Source of the DNA: JBFGCM01 sp041581135
Lineage (GTDB): Bacteria; Actinomycetota; Acidimicrobiia; Spongiisociales; UBA5794
DNA length: 15,573 nucleotides
Direction of reading: 5' to 3'
Assembly: GCA_041581135.1 (NCBI GenBank)
Contig: JBFGCM010000085.1
Span: 1 to 15,573 of the forward strand
The translations under genes were made by a program, and so were the position numbers. The notes beneath the pieces are model-generated. The model was not told where the DNA came from. It was given only the letters and a program-made list of their open reading frames with translations, and ran no database searches. Shown piece after piece: positions 4,979 to 12,175 of the stretch (position 1 is the first letter of the stretch; the number at the start of each line of letters is the position of its first letter).

Positions 4979-7203
4979 TCGCTCAGGCCGATGATGTCCT
5001 GGGGACGCACCGGGGCCCTGTAGAGGTCCCTGCCGACGGCATCACGAATGGCCGCGACCACCGCCGGAGTGGACGAGATCGTCGGCGGTTCGCCAACGCC
5101 CTTGGCGCCGAAGGGACCCCACGCCGACGGTTCCTCGATGAGCACCGCCTCGACGTCGGGCGCGTCGAGGAAGGTGGGCAACAGGTAGTCGGTGAAGTTG
5201 GCGTTGCGGATCACCCCTCGGTCGATGACCAGTTCCTCCATGATCGCCAGTCCGACTCCCTGGAGGATCCCGCCTTCGATCTGCCCCATGATCGACTGCG
5301 GGTTCAGTGCCTTGCCGACGTCCTGTGCCGTGTCGACGCGCACCACACGCACCAGGCCCAGTTCCGGGTCGACATCGACCACGGCACGGTGCGCCGCGAG
5401 GGCGAAATCGGCATGCAAGGTGCCCTGACCGTTCTCGTCGGCCTCGAACGTCGGTGGGTGGCGGAAACGCACCAGCTTCTCGATGGGTCCGTCGGCGCAC
5501 ACCTGGGCCAGCGTCGCCACCACCGCGCCGTCCCGCCAGACGCCGTCGTCGGTGAGGTCGTCTCCGTTGTGGGCGTCGAGCACCGCCCGTCGCACGTCGA
5601 GCGCGGCTTCCAACACTGCGTTGCCGGTCATCTGGGTCTGGCGTGACGCCGAGGTGGAACCCGCCGAGCCGATCGCTGAGGTGTCATCGAAGAGGACGGC
5701 GACATGGCTGATGCCCAACGCGGTGCGGGCGATCTGCTGACATACTGTCACCAAACCCTGGCCCACCTCGATGGCGGCCGTGTGTACCTCGGCGCCGACC
5801 TCGGTGAGAACGACCCTCGCCTCCGCGTAGTCGTCGAACCCCTCCGAGAACGCCAGGTTCTTGATGCTGAGCCCGTACCCGACGCCACGTTGCACCGCGG
5901 CGCGTGGTGTGGTGAGCCCGGTGCCACCCGGTAGGTGGCGGGGGTCGTCCGAGTCGTTCTCTGGCGGAAGCGGAATCGACGCGAGCGTATCGATGAGCTC
6001 CTTCGTGGGCAGGGACGTCTCGACGATCTGCCCCGTCGTCGGCATGGGGTCACCCGGCTCCATTGCGTTGTGGCGGCGGAGTGCAAGCGGATCCATGCCC
6101 AGCTCGGCGGCGAGCTTGTCCATCTGGCTTTCGTGGGCGAAGCACGCCTGAACGGCGCCGAAGCCGCGCATCGCGCCGCAGGGTGGGTTGTTGGTGCGCA
6201 CGCCGATGCCGTCGACGGTGACGTTGTCCACCTTGTAGGGGCCGACGGCGAAGTAGGCGGCGTTGCCGATGACGGCGGCGGTGGTCGAGGCGTAGGCGCC
6301 CCCGTCCAGGAGGATCTTGGCGTCGACCCGCACCAGGGTCCCGTCCGGCTCCGCCTCGTGTCGGTACCACATGCGGGCGGGATGACGATGGACGTGCCCG
6401 GTGAAGCTTTCGGCCCGGTCGTACACGATCTTCACCGGTCGGCCGGTACGCAAAGCGAGCAGGCACACGTGGATGTGCAGACTCATGTCCTCTCGCGAGC
6501 CGAAGGCGCCCCCGATGCCGGCCGGGTGGGAGCGCACCTCGTGAGGTTCCACGCCGAGACTCGCCACGATCTGCTCGTGATCGGCGTGCACCCACTGGGA
6601 CGTCACATACAGATCCAGGCCTCCGTCGCCGTCCGGCAGGGCGAAGCCGGCCTCGGGCCCGAGCGGCGCCTGGTCCTGGGTGCCGGTTTCGTAGTAGCCC
6701 TCGACCACGACCGAGCCGTGGGCAGCGGGGTCCCCGCGGCGGACCTTGACGTGTCGGATCAGACTGCCGGTGCGCTCCGCCTCCTCGGGATCGATGAGCG
6801 GTTCGAGCTCCTCATACTCCACGACGATCGCCGCGATCGCCCGACGGGCTGTCAGCATCGAATCGGCGGCGACGATGGCCACCGGCTCACCCCAGTAGCG
6901 GGTCTCTCCATCGGCCAGCACCGGTTGGTCGGCGTGCTCCAAGCCGAATGTGGGCTTCCCCGGCACGTCTTCCTGGGTGAGGGCGGCGGCGACGCCGGGT
7001 ATGGCCAGTGCCGGAGACACGTCGAGGTGCGTGATGCGGGCGCGCGCGTGCGGGCTGCGCAACGTGGCGCCCCAGAGCATGCCGTCAGCCGTGAGATCCG
7101 ATGCGTAGGCGAAGTTGCCCCGCACCTTGGGGTCGCCGTCGGGTCGGTGGGTCGACTCGCCGATGCCGCCCGCCACGCGGTGCCGGATGTCGGCGACGGT
7201 CAT
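4975..7203 (-). CDS. pucD: Xanthine dehydrogenase molybdopterin-binding (catalytic) subunit, PucD/XdhB type, 742 aa
   Basis: This is the catalytic subunit of a three-subunit xanthine dehydrogenase, hydroxylating hypoxanthine to xanthine to urate with water and an Mo-sulfido centre. Seen: N-terminal a/b hammerhead domain (about 18-140, KVRGNFAYASDL), QWVHADHEQIV (203-213), GGAFGSRED (231-239), PCGAMRGFGAVQ (341-352), EVGQG (479-483) and KGVGEPPTIS (701-710). By family knowledge Glu705 is the catalytic base, and Glu238 and Arg346 occupy the purine-binding Glu and Arg positions of bovine enzyme (E802, R880). Their presence favours a purine substrate, and no CoxL-type CSFR active-site loop is present. 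Start ATG 7203 overlaps the 2Fe-2S subunit stop in ATGA. Length is normal for stand-alone subunits. The gene symbol rests on the pucC-E-D gene set and is tentative. Confidence 0.9.
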   Translation of the reverse strand: MTVADIRHRVAGGIGESTHRPDGDPKVRGNFAYASDLTADGMLWGATLRSPHARARITHLDVSPALAIPGVAAALTQEDVPGKPTFGLEHADQPVLADGETRYWGEPVAIVAADSMLTARRAIAAIVVEYEELEPLIDPEEAERTGSLIRHVKVRRGDPAAHGSVVVEGYYETGTQDQAPLGPEAGFALPDGDGGLDLYVTSQWVHADHEQIVASLGVEPHEVRSHPAGIGGAFGSREDMSLHIHVCLLALRTGRPVKIVYDRAESFTGHVHRHPARMWYRHEAEPDGTLVRVDAKILLDGGAYASTTAAVIGNAAYFAVGPYKVDNVTVDGIGVRTNNPPCGAMRGFGAVQACFAHESQMDKLAAELGMDPLALRRHNAMEPGDPMPTTGQIVETSLPTKELIDTLASIPLPPENDSDDPRHLPGGTGLTTPRAAVQRGVGYGLSIKNLAFSEGFDDYAEARVVLTEVGAEVHTAAIEVGQGLVTVCQQIARTALGISHVAVLFDDTSAIGSAGSTSASRQTQMTGNAVLEAALDVRRAVLDAHNGDDLTDDGVWRDGAVVATLAQVCADGPIEKLVRFRHPPTFEADENGQGTLHADFALAAHRAVVDVDPELGLVRVVRVDTAQDVGKALNPQSIMGQIEGGILQGVGLAIMEELVIDRGVIRNANFTDYLLPTFLDAPDVEAVLIEEPSAWGPFGAKGVGEPPTISSTPAVVAAIRDAVGRDLYRAPVRPQDIIGLSD

Positions 7204-7667
7204 CGGTCGAATTCCCCGACAGCCAGAGCCTCGAGCGCGCGGAGGATGGCTCCGTAGCCCGTGCAACGGCAGATGTTGCCCGACAGCTCCTCGCGTATCT
7301 CATCACTGGTCGGTACCGGATCGAGGTCGAAAAGCGCGGCGGCGGCGACGGCGAAGCCCGGGGTGCAGAATCCGCACTGGACGCCGCCGGCGTCGATCAG
7401 CGCCTGTTGGACGCGGTGGAGCTCTCCTTCTGCGGCCAGGCCCTCCACCGTGACGACAGTCGAGCCGGCGCAATCCGCCGCCATCACCAGGCACGAGCAC
7501 ACCAACTCACCGTCGAGGATCACCGAGCACGAGCCGCATTCGCCCTGCTCGCACGCGTTCTTGGACCCGGGGAGGCCCAACTCGTCGCGGAGAGCGGTGA
7601 GCAGGCTCTCCGGCCCGGCGTACTCGAGGCGGCGCTGCTCGCCGTTGACCGTGATCTCGATGCTCAC
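7200..7667 (-). CDS. pucE: Xanthine dehydrogenase [2Fe-2S] subunit, PucE/XdhC-small type, 155 aa
   Basis: This subunit carries the two [2Fe-2S] clusters that pass electrons from Mo to FAD. Seen: a plant-ferredoxin-type N-terminal domain with Cys39, Cys44, Cys47 and Cys59 (NACEQGECGSCSVILDGELV), and a C-terminal helical domain with Cys98, Cys101 (VQCGFCTPGF) and Cys133, Cys135 (NICRCTGYG). All eight cluster ligands are present and the length is standard. Two GTG starts are possible. I chose GTG 7667 over 7673 because it makes a GTGA overlap with the FAD-subunit stop and puts GGAG (7679-7676) eight bases upstream, versus two bases for the alternative. The downstream catalytic subunit overlaps in ATGA. 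The three subunits are thus translationally coupled, which suits a fixed-stoichiometry complex. Confidence 0.94.
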   Translation of the reverse strand: MSIEITVNGEQRRLEYAGPESLLTALRDELGLPGSKNACEQGECGSCSVILDGELVCSCLVMAADCAGSTVVTVEGLAAEGELHRVQQALIDAGGVQCGFCTPGFAVAAAALFDLDPVPTSDEIREELSGNICRCTGYGAILRALEALAVGEFDR

Positions 7668-8461
7668 AGGCACCGCTCCAGCAGTCTTCGGGCCAGCACG
7701 CCTGAGGCGTGACGGCGGTACTCGGCGGTCGAGCGGTGATCGGTGATCGGCCGCACCTCCTCGGACACCAAGCGGGCGAATTCGGCGAGATCGGACGCGA
7801 TGGGGGCGGCGACCGCGGAGATCATCTCCTCGGCGCGTCTGGCGCGGATCGGAGTGGGGCCCACCGAGCCCAGCGCCACCGTCGTGGCGCCGTCATCCGC
7901 CCGGAACACACACGCCGACACCATGGAGATCACCATGGCGTTGCGCACGCCGATCTTGCCGAAGGCCTGGCGCTCGGGAATGTGCTCGGGGAGCAGCGCG
8001 GCGATGATCAGCTCGTCCGGCTGGATGGCGGTCGACTTCACCCCGGTGATGAACTCGTCCCACCTCATCGTGCGGGTGCCGCGACTCGATCGCAGCTCGA
8101 TGTCGGCGTCAAGCGCGGCGAGGAACGGCAAGGCGTCACCGGCCGGACTGGCGGTGCCCAGATTGCCGCCGATGGTGCCGGCGTTGCGGATCTGCGGCGA
8201 GCCGATGGTGCGCGACAGCTGAGCCAGTGCCGGGTGTGGACCTTCCTCCAGGCGCCGGTACGTGACCCCGGCACCGATGCGGCGCTCGTCCCACGTGGCG
8301 AGCTCCCCGACGCGGCGGAGGGCGATGACGAAATCGGGGCGCAGGTGCTGGAAGTTGACCTCCACCATGAGATCGGTGCCCCCGGCGAGCAAGGTGGCCC
8401 CTGGTGACTCTGCCAGGCTCGCCACCGCCTCGTCGATCGATGTCGGATACGCGATCTCCAC
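7664..8461 (-). CDS. pucC: Xanthine dehydrogenase FAD-binding subunit, PucC type, 265 aa
   Basis: This is the flavin subunit that takes electrons from the [2Fe-2S] clusters and passes them to NAD+ or another acceptor. Seen: the FAD_binding_5 pyrophosphate loop TLLAGGTDLMVEV (23-35), the second FAD motif SPQIRNAGTIGGNLGTASPAGD (88-109, beginning TIGSPQIRN), and the CO-dehydrogenase flavoprotein C-terminal domain ending in ITDHRSTAEYRRHASGVL (239-256). Length is a little short of 280-290, typical for this family. Start is GTG 8461, giving MEIAYPTSIDEA, the usual family N-terminus; an in-frame TTG four codons upstream is possible. The Shine-Dalgarno is poor. The repressor gene upstream ends 80 bases away; that gap holds no clear terminator, so read-through from the repressor operon cannot be excluded. 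A TAGCTT (-10-like) lies at 8477-8472. Confidence 0.9.
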   Translation of the reverse strand: MEIAYPTSIDEAVASLAESPGATLLAGGTDLMVEVNFQHLRPDFVIALRRVGELATWDERRIGAGVTYRRLEEGPHPALAQLSRTIGSPQIRNAGTIGGNLGTASPAGDALPFLAALDADIELRSSRGTRTMRWDEFITGVKSTAIQPDELIIAALLPEHIPERQAFGKIGVRNAMVISMVSACVFRADDGATTVALGSVGPTPIRARRAEEMISAVAAPIASDLAEFARLVSEEVRPITDHRSTAEYRRHASGVLARRLLERCL

Positions 8462-8541
8462 AGCACGGCCCAAGCTAGCCGGGCTGTTCCACGGCGGCGC
8501 GTCTCCCACCGCCTCGCTCCGACCGCCGCGATCCCGGCCTG

Positions 8542-8736
8542 CTATTCCTCCGGGTCGAAGATGTCCTCGATCCGTTCGCCGAACAAGCGAGCGATGGTGA
8601 AGGCGAGCGGCAGGCTGGGGGCGTACTTCCCCGTCTCGATGGCGTTGACGGTTTGGCGGGACACTCCGAGTCGCTCGGCCAGCGCACCCTGGGACCACTG
8701 CCGCTCGGCTCTCAGCACGCGGAGCCGATTCTTCAC
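8542..8736 (-). CDS. Small XRE/Cro-CI family transcriptional regulator, 64 aa
   Basis: This is a minimal helix-turn-helix regulator made of one HTH_3 domain. Seen: NRLRVLRAERQWSQGALAERLGVSRQTVNAIETGKYAPSL; the HTH covers about residues 14-36, with the recognition helix around VSRQTVNAIE, and the protein ends IEDIFDPEE. It has no effector or multimerisation domain beyond this. Start is GTG 8736, which overlaps the stop of the upstream membrane-protein gene as GTGA; long in-frame extensions upstream would be antisense-like sequence inside that gene. Tiny regulators of this type are widespread and are often paired with a small membrane protein. It probably autoregulates the pair through the two palindromes at 9188-9243. 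Whether it also controls the xanthine dehydrogenase genes 80 bases downstream is an open possibility. Confidence 0.9.
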   Translation of the reverse strand: MKNRLRVLRAERQWSQGALAERLGVSRQTVNAIETGKYAPSLPLAFTIARLFGERIEDIFDPEE

Positions 8737-9173
8737 CGGTAGCGCCAAGTGGCGTACAGCTGGCCGAATGACCATCCCACGGCCAGGACCAAGACCGAGT
8801 CGCCCAGTGACACCGTCGGCGCGCCGGCATCCTCGAAGAGTGGATACCCCACCAGGAACAGCACCGCTGCCGCGAAGCCGATGGCCAGCCCCTCCAGCTG
8901 AATGCGACGGATCAGCTCGTCCGTTTGGCGCAGGTAGTGCAGGTAGGCGATCACGGTGACCACACCGAGGATCATCGGCCCGGAGGCGATCGCCCATGCC
9001 GCCGGCCCGGCCGGAGGCGTATCACTTCGCAGCCACTGGGCGGCGGCGACGAAGGTCACCATCCACAGTGCCAGCCAGCCGAGAAACCGGAACTGGTTGC
9101 GCCGGTCTGCCTCCGTACCCAGCTGATGCCGGAGGCACGCCCACCCCGACCGTCGCGTGCTCGCCTCTTCCAT
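8733..9173 (-). CDS. Four-helix membrane protein paired with XRE regulator, 146 aa
   Basis: This is an integral membrane protein of unknown function. Seen: a basic N-terminal tail (1-28) and four hydrophobic segments at about 29-47 (FLGWLALWMVTFVAAAQWL), 58-80, 95-112 and 124-142. The loop between helices 2 and 3 has the charged sequence HYLRQTDELIRRIQLEG (79-95). That DE-x-x-RRIQ-x-E loop is, from memory, recurrent in small membrane proteins beside XRE regulators, but I cannot name a verified family. ATG 9173 has AGGAGG (9185-9180) six bases upstream. The regulator gene overlaps its stop, so both come from one transcript. Its promoter (TTGACA-17-TACTGT) is covered by two palindromes. It may sense or influence a membrane state that the regulator reports; that is inference. 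Confidence 0.85.
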   Translation of the reverse strand: MEEASTRRSGWACLRHQLGTEADRRNQFRFLGWLALWMVTFVAAAQWLRSDTPPAGPAAWAIASGPMILGVVTVIAYLHYLRQTDELIRRIQLEGLAIGFAAAVLFLVGYPLFEDAGAPTVSLGDSVLVLAVGWSFGQLYATWRYR

Positions 9174-9187
9174 GTGTCCCCTCCTGA

Positions 9188-9205
9188 TGTCAAGGTTCCT
9201 TGACA
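9188..9205. promoter_or_regulatory. Operator 1, 18-bp palindrome over the -10 / start region
   Basis: TGTCAAGGTTCCTTGACA has two perfect 8-base arms around TT. It overlaps the last bases of the predicted -10 (9208-9203, minus strand) and the predicted transcription start near 9196 of the membrane-protein/XRE operon. It shares the form TGTCAAG-N4-CTTGACA with operator 2, 38 bp away centre to centre. The symmetry fits a dimeric HTH repressor, most simply the small XRE protein encoded by the same operon. Confidence 0.75.
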
Positions 9206-9231
9206 GTAGGGCGGGCCGCCTCCGGTGTCAA
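9203..9231 (-). promoter_or_regulatory. Sigma70-type promoter of the membrane protein / XRE operon
   Basis: On the minus strand a perfect -35 TTGACA (9231-9226) is followed by a 17-base spacer and TACTGT (9208-9203) as -10. The start would be near 9196, giving a short leader with AGGAGG before ATG 9173. The -35 lies inside operator 2 and the -10 runs into operator 1, so bound repressor would block RNA polymerase at both elements. Confidence 0.75.
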
Positions 9232-9243
9232 GGGAGCTTGACA
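9226..9243. promoter_or_regulatory. Operator 2, 18-bp palindrome over the -35
   Basis: TGTCAAGGGAGCTTGACA has two perfect 7-base arms (TGTCAAG/CTTGACA) around GGAG. It contains the minus-strand -35 TTGACA. It is the same motif as operator 1 with a different 4-base centre, which points to the arms as the recognised bases. It ends 41 bases before the divergent GNAT gene start, so it may also affect that gene. Confidence 0.75.
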
Positions 9244-9272
9244 GGGGCGAAGTTGGTGCACGGGGGCGGCAG

Positions 9273-9278
9273 TAATCT
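9273..9278 (+). promoter_or_regulatory. Candidate -10 element for a leaderless GNAT transcript
   Basis: TAATCT (TAnnnT) lies exactly six bases before ATG 9285, the same geometry as TAGTAT before xdhC. No Shine-Dalgarno precedes the ATG. No good -35 was seen at standard spacing. The call rests on geometry and missing ribosome-binding site. Confidence 0.4.
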
Positions 9279-9284
9279 TCTGAC

Positions 9285-9800
9285 ATGCTGATACGCCGGA
9301 TCCGACCTGAAGACGGAGCGCTGCTCCGCCATGTGCGGCTGCGCGCCTTGGATGAGTCGCCCGAGGCCTTTGCCGGCACCTACGAGGACGAGAGCAGGCG
9401 CCCGGCGAGCGAGTGGGCCGAACAAGCAGCGGCGGCCTCACGGGGGCACGAGCGCGTCACGTTCTTCGCGTTCGACGGCGACAACTGCATCGGCATGATC
9501 GGCGGCTACCGGCCCGAAGAACGTCCCAGCGAACGGCAGCTCGTGTCGCTGTGGGTGGCTCCCGAGGTCCGGGGCGAGGGGCTCGGCTCCGAACTCACTC
9601 GCTGCATCGTCGACTGGGCGCGAGCCGGCGGCGCCGACACCGTTGCCCTGTGGGTGGTGGAGACCAACGAGGCCGCCCACCGCTCCTACTTGGATCTGGG
9701 ATTCATCCCCACGGACAAGACGCAGGCACTGCCGTCGGATCTCTGCGCCACCGAGCGGTACATGGAGCTGTCGCTGCGCGGCGAGTCAGCTCCGCTGTGA
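9285..9800 (+). CDS. GNAT family N-acetyltransferase, 171 aa
   Basis: This protein transfers an acetyl group from acetyl-CoA to an amine on an unidentified substrate. Seen: the GNAT fold in order, starting MLIRRIRPEDGALLRHVRLRAL (strand 1/helix 1), FFAFDGDNCIGMIGGY (60-75), the acetyl-CoA pyrophosphate loop LWVAPEVRGEGLGSEL (89-104, R-G-x-G-L-G form of motif A), and motif B VETNEAAHRSYLDLGF (125-140) with Asn128 and Tyr135. Length is normal for a single domain. The N-terminal pattern (LR-x-RLRAL-ESPEAFAGTYEDE) is common among uncharacterised soluble GNATs and gives no substrate. It is divergent from the membrane-protein/XRE operon and runs into the xylose isomerase gene tail to tail, overlapping it by 15 bases. 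Confidence 0.9.
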   Translation: MLIRRIRPEDGALLRHVRLRALDESPEAFAGTYEDESRRPASEWAEQAAAASRGHERVTFFAFDGDNCIGMIGGYRPEERPSERQLVSLWVAPEVRGEGLGSELTRCIVDWARAGGADTVALWVVETNEAAHRSYLDLGFIPTDKTQALPSDLCATERYMELSLRGESAPL

Positions 9801-11123
9801 CCAGATCACCCGGTTGACCGCGTTCTCCAGCTGCTCCTGACGGCCGCTGACCGGCTCGGGATCGATCGCTCCCGTCGCCACCCGTGCCTCCAGTGACACC
9901 AGCGACTCCGTTCCCTCGAGGATCCCCGTGCCCAGACCGGTCTCCCATCCGGCGTAGCGAGCCTCCCGGTGTGCCGACAGCGTCTCCTGCTCCATCAGGT
10001 CGGCGGCCACGAGCAGCGCTCGGGCGAGGGTGTCGATGCCTCCGATGTGGCCGTGGAACAGATCGGTGCGATCCATGCTTTGACGGCGCAGTTTGGTGTC
10101 GAAATTGAAGCCGCCCGTGGTGAATCCGCCTCCACGCAGGATCTCGTAGACCGCCAGCGACAGCTCGTCCACGGAGTTGGGGAACTGGTCGGTGTCCCAG
10201 CCGTTCTGGTAGTCGCCGCGATTGGCGTCGACGCTGCCGAATATGCCGTTGGCCACTGCATAAGCCACCTCGTGGTGGAAGCTGTGCCCGGCGAGGGTGG
10301 CGTGGTTCACCTCGATGTTGACCTTGTACTCGTCTACCAGTCCGTGGCGATCCAAGAAACCGTGCACCGACTGGCAGTCGTAGTCGTACTGGTGCTTGGT
10401 GGGTTCCTGCGGTTTGGGCTCGATGAGCAGCGTCCCTTCGAATCCGATGGCGTGCTTGTGCTCGGCGACCATGGCCAGAAACCGGCCAAGCTGGTCGCTC
10501 TCGCGTCGCAGATCGGTGTTGAGAAGCGTCTCGTACCCCTCGCGTCCGCCCCAGAGCACATAGTTGGCGCCGCCCAACCGATGGGTGGCCTCCAGGGCGT
10601 GCTTCACCTGGGCGGCGGCGTAGGCGAACACCTCGGGGTCCGGGTTGGTAGCGGCTCCGGCGGCGAAGCGGGGGTGGCTGAACAGGTTGGCCGTACCCCA
10701 CAGCAGCCTGATGCCGGTTTCGGCCATCTTCTTCTCGGCGTGGTCGACCATGGTGTCCAGGTTCCGGGCCGATTCGGCGAACGTGGCCCCGGGTGGGGCG
10801 ACGTCGACGTCGTGGAAGCAGAAGAACGGTACGCCCAGCTTCGACACGAACTCGAAGGCGGCGTCCATTTTCTGGTGGGCGGCTACCAGGGGATCGACGT
10901 GCGCTGCCAGCCAAGGTCGGTCGAACGTGCCGACGCCGAAGACGTCCGAGCCCGGCCAGTTGAACGAGTGCCAGTAGCAGACGGCGATGCGGAGGTGGTC
11001 CTCCATGCGCGTGCCAAGGACCTCACGATCCGGCTCGTACACCTTGTAGGTGAGTGGATCCGTGGAGTCCACTCCGCCGAATGCAATCGGGGCCGTCACA
11101 TCGGTGAAGAACTCGGATGCCAT
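9786..11123 (-). CDS. xylA: Xylose isomerase, long (class II) form, 445 aa
   Basis: This cytoplasmic enzyme converts D-xylose to D-xylulose (and D-glucose to fructose) using two divalent metals. Seen: RMEDHLRIAVCYWHSFNWPGS (39-59), catalytic FFCFHDVDVAP (His104, Asp107), LWGGREGYETL (190-200), metal ligands in LIEPKPQEPTKHQYD (Glu235, Lys237), VNIEVNHATLAGH (Glu271, His274), VDANRGD (Asp299), WDTDQFP (Asp310, Asp312) and GGFNFDTKLRRQS (Asp342). All catalytic residues are present. The N-terminal extension and 445-residue length place it with the E. coli-like class II enzymes rather than the roughly 390-residue class I enzymes usual in Streptomyces and relatives. ATG 11123 has GGAGGT (11136-11131) seven bases upstream. 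No xylB, xylR or xylose transporter is adjacent. Confidence 0.97.
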   Translation of the reverse strand: MASEFFTDVTAPIAFGGVDSTDPLTYKVYEPDREVLGTRMEDHLRIAVCYWHSFNWPGSDVFGVGTFDRPWLAAHVDPLVAAHQKMDAAFEFVSKLGVPFFCFHDVDVAPPGATFAESARNLDTMVDHAEKKMAETGIRLLWGTANLFSHPRFAAGAATNPDPEVFAYAAAQVKHALEATHRLGGANYVLWGGREGYETLLNTDLRRESDQLGRFLAMVAEHKHAIGFEGTLLIEPKPQEPTKHQYDYDCQSVHGFLDRHGLVDEYKVNIEVNHATLAGHSFHHEVAYAVANGIFGSVDANRGDYQNGWDTDQFPNSVDELSLAVYEILRGGGFTTGGFNFDTKLRRQSMDRTDLFHGHIGGIDTLARALLVAADLMEQETLSAHREARYAGWETGLGTGILEGTESLVSLEARVATGAIDPEPVSGRQEQLENAVNRVIWSQRS

Positions 11124-11155
11124 TGCACATACCTCCGGAGGACGTCATCTCCTTG

Positions 11156-11161
11156 ATTATC
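11156..11161 (-). promoter_or_regulatory. Candidate -10 for xylA
   Basis: GATAAT on the minus strand matches five of six bases of TATAAT and would start transcription about 26 bases before ATG 11123, leaving room for the GGAGGT site. The base run at -35 (GTGCCG) is a poor match. No palindromic operator for a XylR- or LacI-type regulator was seen in the 127-base divergent interval. Confidence 0.35.
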
Positions 11162-11250
11162 GACCGTCGGCGCGGGTTCGGCACGCCTGCGGCCGGCACC
11201 CGGCTCCGCTGGTAGACATGGGGCCACGGCGATCATCGGAGGCCCGGCAT

Positions 11251-12171
11251 ATGGAGTTTGCCCTGCAGACCAGCGGTGGGTACCAGCAGGTCGTGGCGCT
11301 GGCCCGCTGGGCAGAGGATCACCAGGTGGCGGCGTTCGCATTGCCGGACCACTACGTGGCATCGGCAAACCGTCAGGAGCCGGGGCCCCCGGCGCCGGAC
11401 TGCTTCGCGCAGCTGGCGGGTCTGGCGCGGGACACGACGACGATTCCCCTGCTGGTGCTCGTGAGCCCGATCACGTTTCGGCACCCTGCAGTGGTGGCGA
11501 AGATGGCGGCCACGATTCAGGAGATGGCGGCCGGCCGATTCTCCCTCGGTGTCGGGGCGGGATGGCTCGAGCTGGAGCACCAGGTGTTCGGGCTCGAGTT
11601 TCCGGAGGCGAAGGAACGCTTCGAGATGCTGGAGGAAGCGCTCGGGTACCTGCGGGCTGCGTTCGGTCCGGACGACGTGGGATACGACGGGAGCCGGTAT
11701 CGCCTGGAGCCGTATCCGATCCGCCCGGCCACTGCGGTGCCGTTGGTGATCGGTGGCACGGGGCGGCGTCACACGCCGCGGCTCGCCGGAACCTACGCCG
11801 ACGAGTTCAATGTCTATCCGGCAGAGCCGGAGGTGTTCCGCACCAAGATCCGCCGCTTCCGCGAAGCGGCGGTGGCGGCGGGTCGCGACCCTGACGCCAT
11901 CCGGCTGTCGAGCGCCGGCGCCGTGCTCGTTGCTCCGACCAACGCCGAGTATCAGGAGAAGTTCGCCACGGCCGCCGCTGAGGCGGGCATGTCGGAGGAG
12001 GAGCTCGAGGCCCACTTCGCCCACCGCAACACCCCCCGCGGCTCGGCTGACCAGGTGCAGTCGGCACTCGCCGACATGGAGGCCGCCGGTGTCACCCGGT
12101 TCTACGTCCAGACCTGGAGCGAGAACGCCGTCGATGAGATCGCCGAGGTCCTCAGGTTGATCGGCGCCTGA
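11251..12171 (+). CDS. LLM-class (luciferase-like) F420-dependent oxidoreductase, 306 aa
   Basis: This is a bacterial-luciferase-like TIM-barrel oxidoreductase. In actinobacteria most such proteins use coenzyme F420, some FMN. Substrate is unknown. Seen: MEFALQTSGGYQQVVALARWAEDHQVAAFALPDHYV (1-36), the strand/helix PLLVLVSPITFRHPAVVAKMAATIQEMAAGRFSLGVGAGW (66-105, with the family GxGxGW), HQVFGLEFPEAKERFEMLEE (110-129), and PLVIGGTGRRHTPRLAGTYADEFN (164-187) near the cofactor phosphate site. TPRGSADQV follows near residue 255. ATG 11251 is chosen because GGAGG (11238-11242) lies eight bases upstream; an ATG at 11218 lacks such support. It is divergent from xylA and convergent with the deaminase gene, with only four bases between stops. 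F420 versus FMN use is not decided by sequence here. Confidence 0.88.
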   Translation: MEFALQTSGGYQQVVALARWAEDHQVAAFALPDHYVASANRQEPGPPAPDCFAQLAGLARDTTTIPLLVLVSPITFRHPAVVAKMAATIQEMAAGRFSLGVGAGWLELEHQVFGLEFPEAKERFEMLEEALGYLRAAFGPDDVGYDGSRYRLEPYPIRPATAVPLVIGGTGRRHTPRLAGTYADEFNVYPAEPEVFRTKIRRFREAAVAAGRDPDAIRLSSAGAVLVAPTNAEYQEKFATAAAEAGMSEEELEAHFAHRNTPRGSADQVQSALADMEAAGVTRFYVQTWSENAVDEIAEVLRLIGA

Positions 12172-12175
12172 GGTC

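Noticed and set aside
4471..7257. Long open frames on the plus strand opposite the molybdopterin-subunit gene (391 and 440 codons)
   Set aside because: They mirror a clearly recognisable catalytic subunit, have Arg/His/Gly-rich low-complexity translations without domains, and arise from the high GC third-position bias.
4975..8461. Aerobic carbon monoxide dehydrogenase (CoxMSL)
   Set aside because: Gene content is similar, but the large subunit has GGAFGSRED, MRGFG and the purine-binding Glu/Arg positions and lacks the CoxL-type active-site CSFR loop.
8542..9173. Toxin-antitoxin pair
   Set aside because: An HTH protein with a small partner suggested it, but the partner is a four-helix membrane protein with no toxin motif, and the order and size fit a regulator/membrane-protein pair.
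9200..9243. Rightward promoter from plus-strand TTGACA copies toward the GNAT gene
   Set aside because: The palindromes contain TTGACA on the plus strand too, but no -10-like hexamer lies 16-18 bases downstream of either copy.
9969..11156. 395-codon open frame on the plus strand opposite xylA
   Set aside because: The opposite strand carries intact xylose isomerase with all catalytic residues. The plus-strand translation has no recognisable motif.
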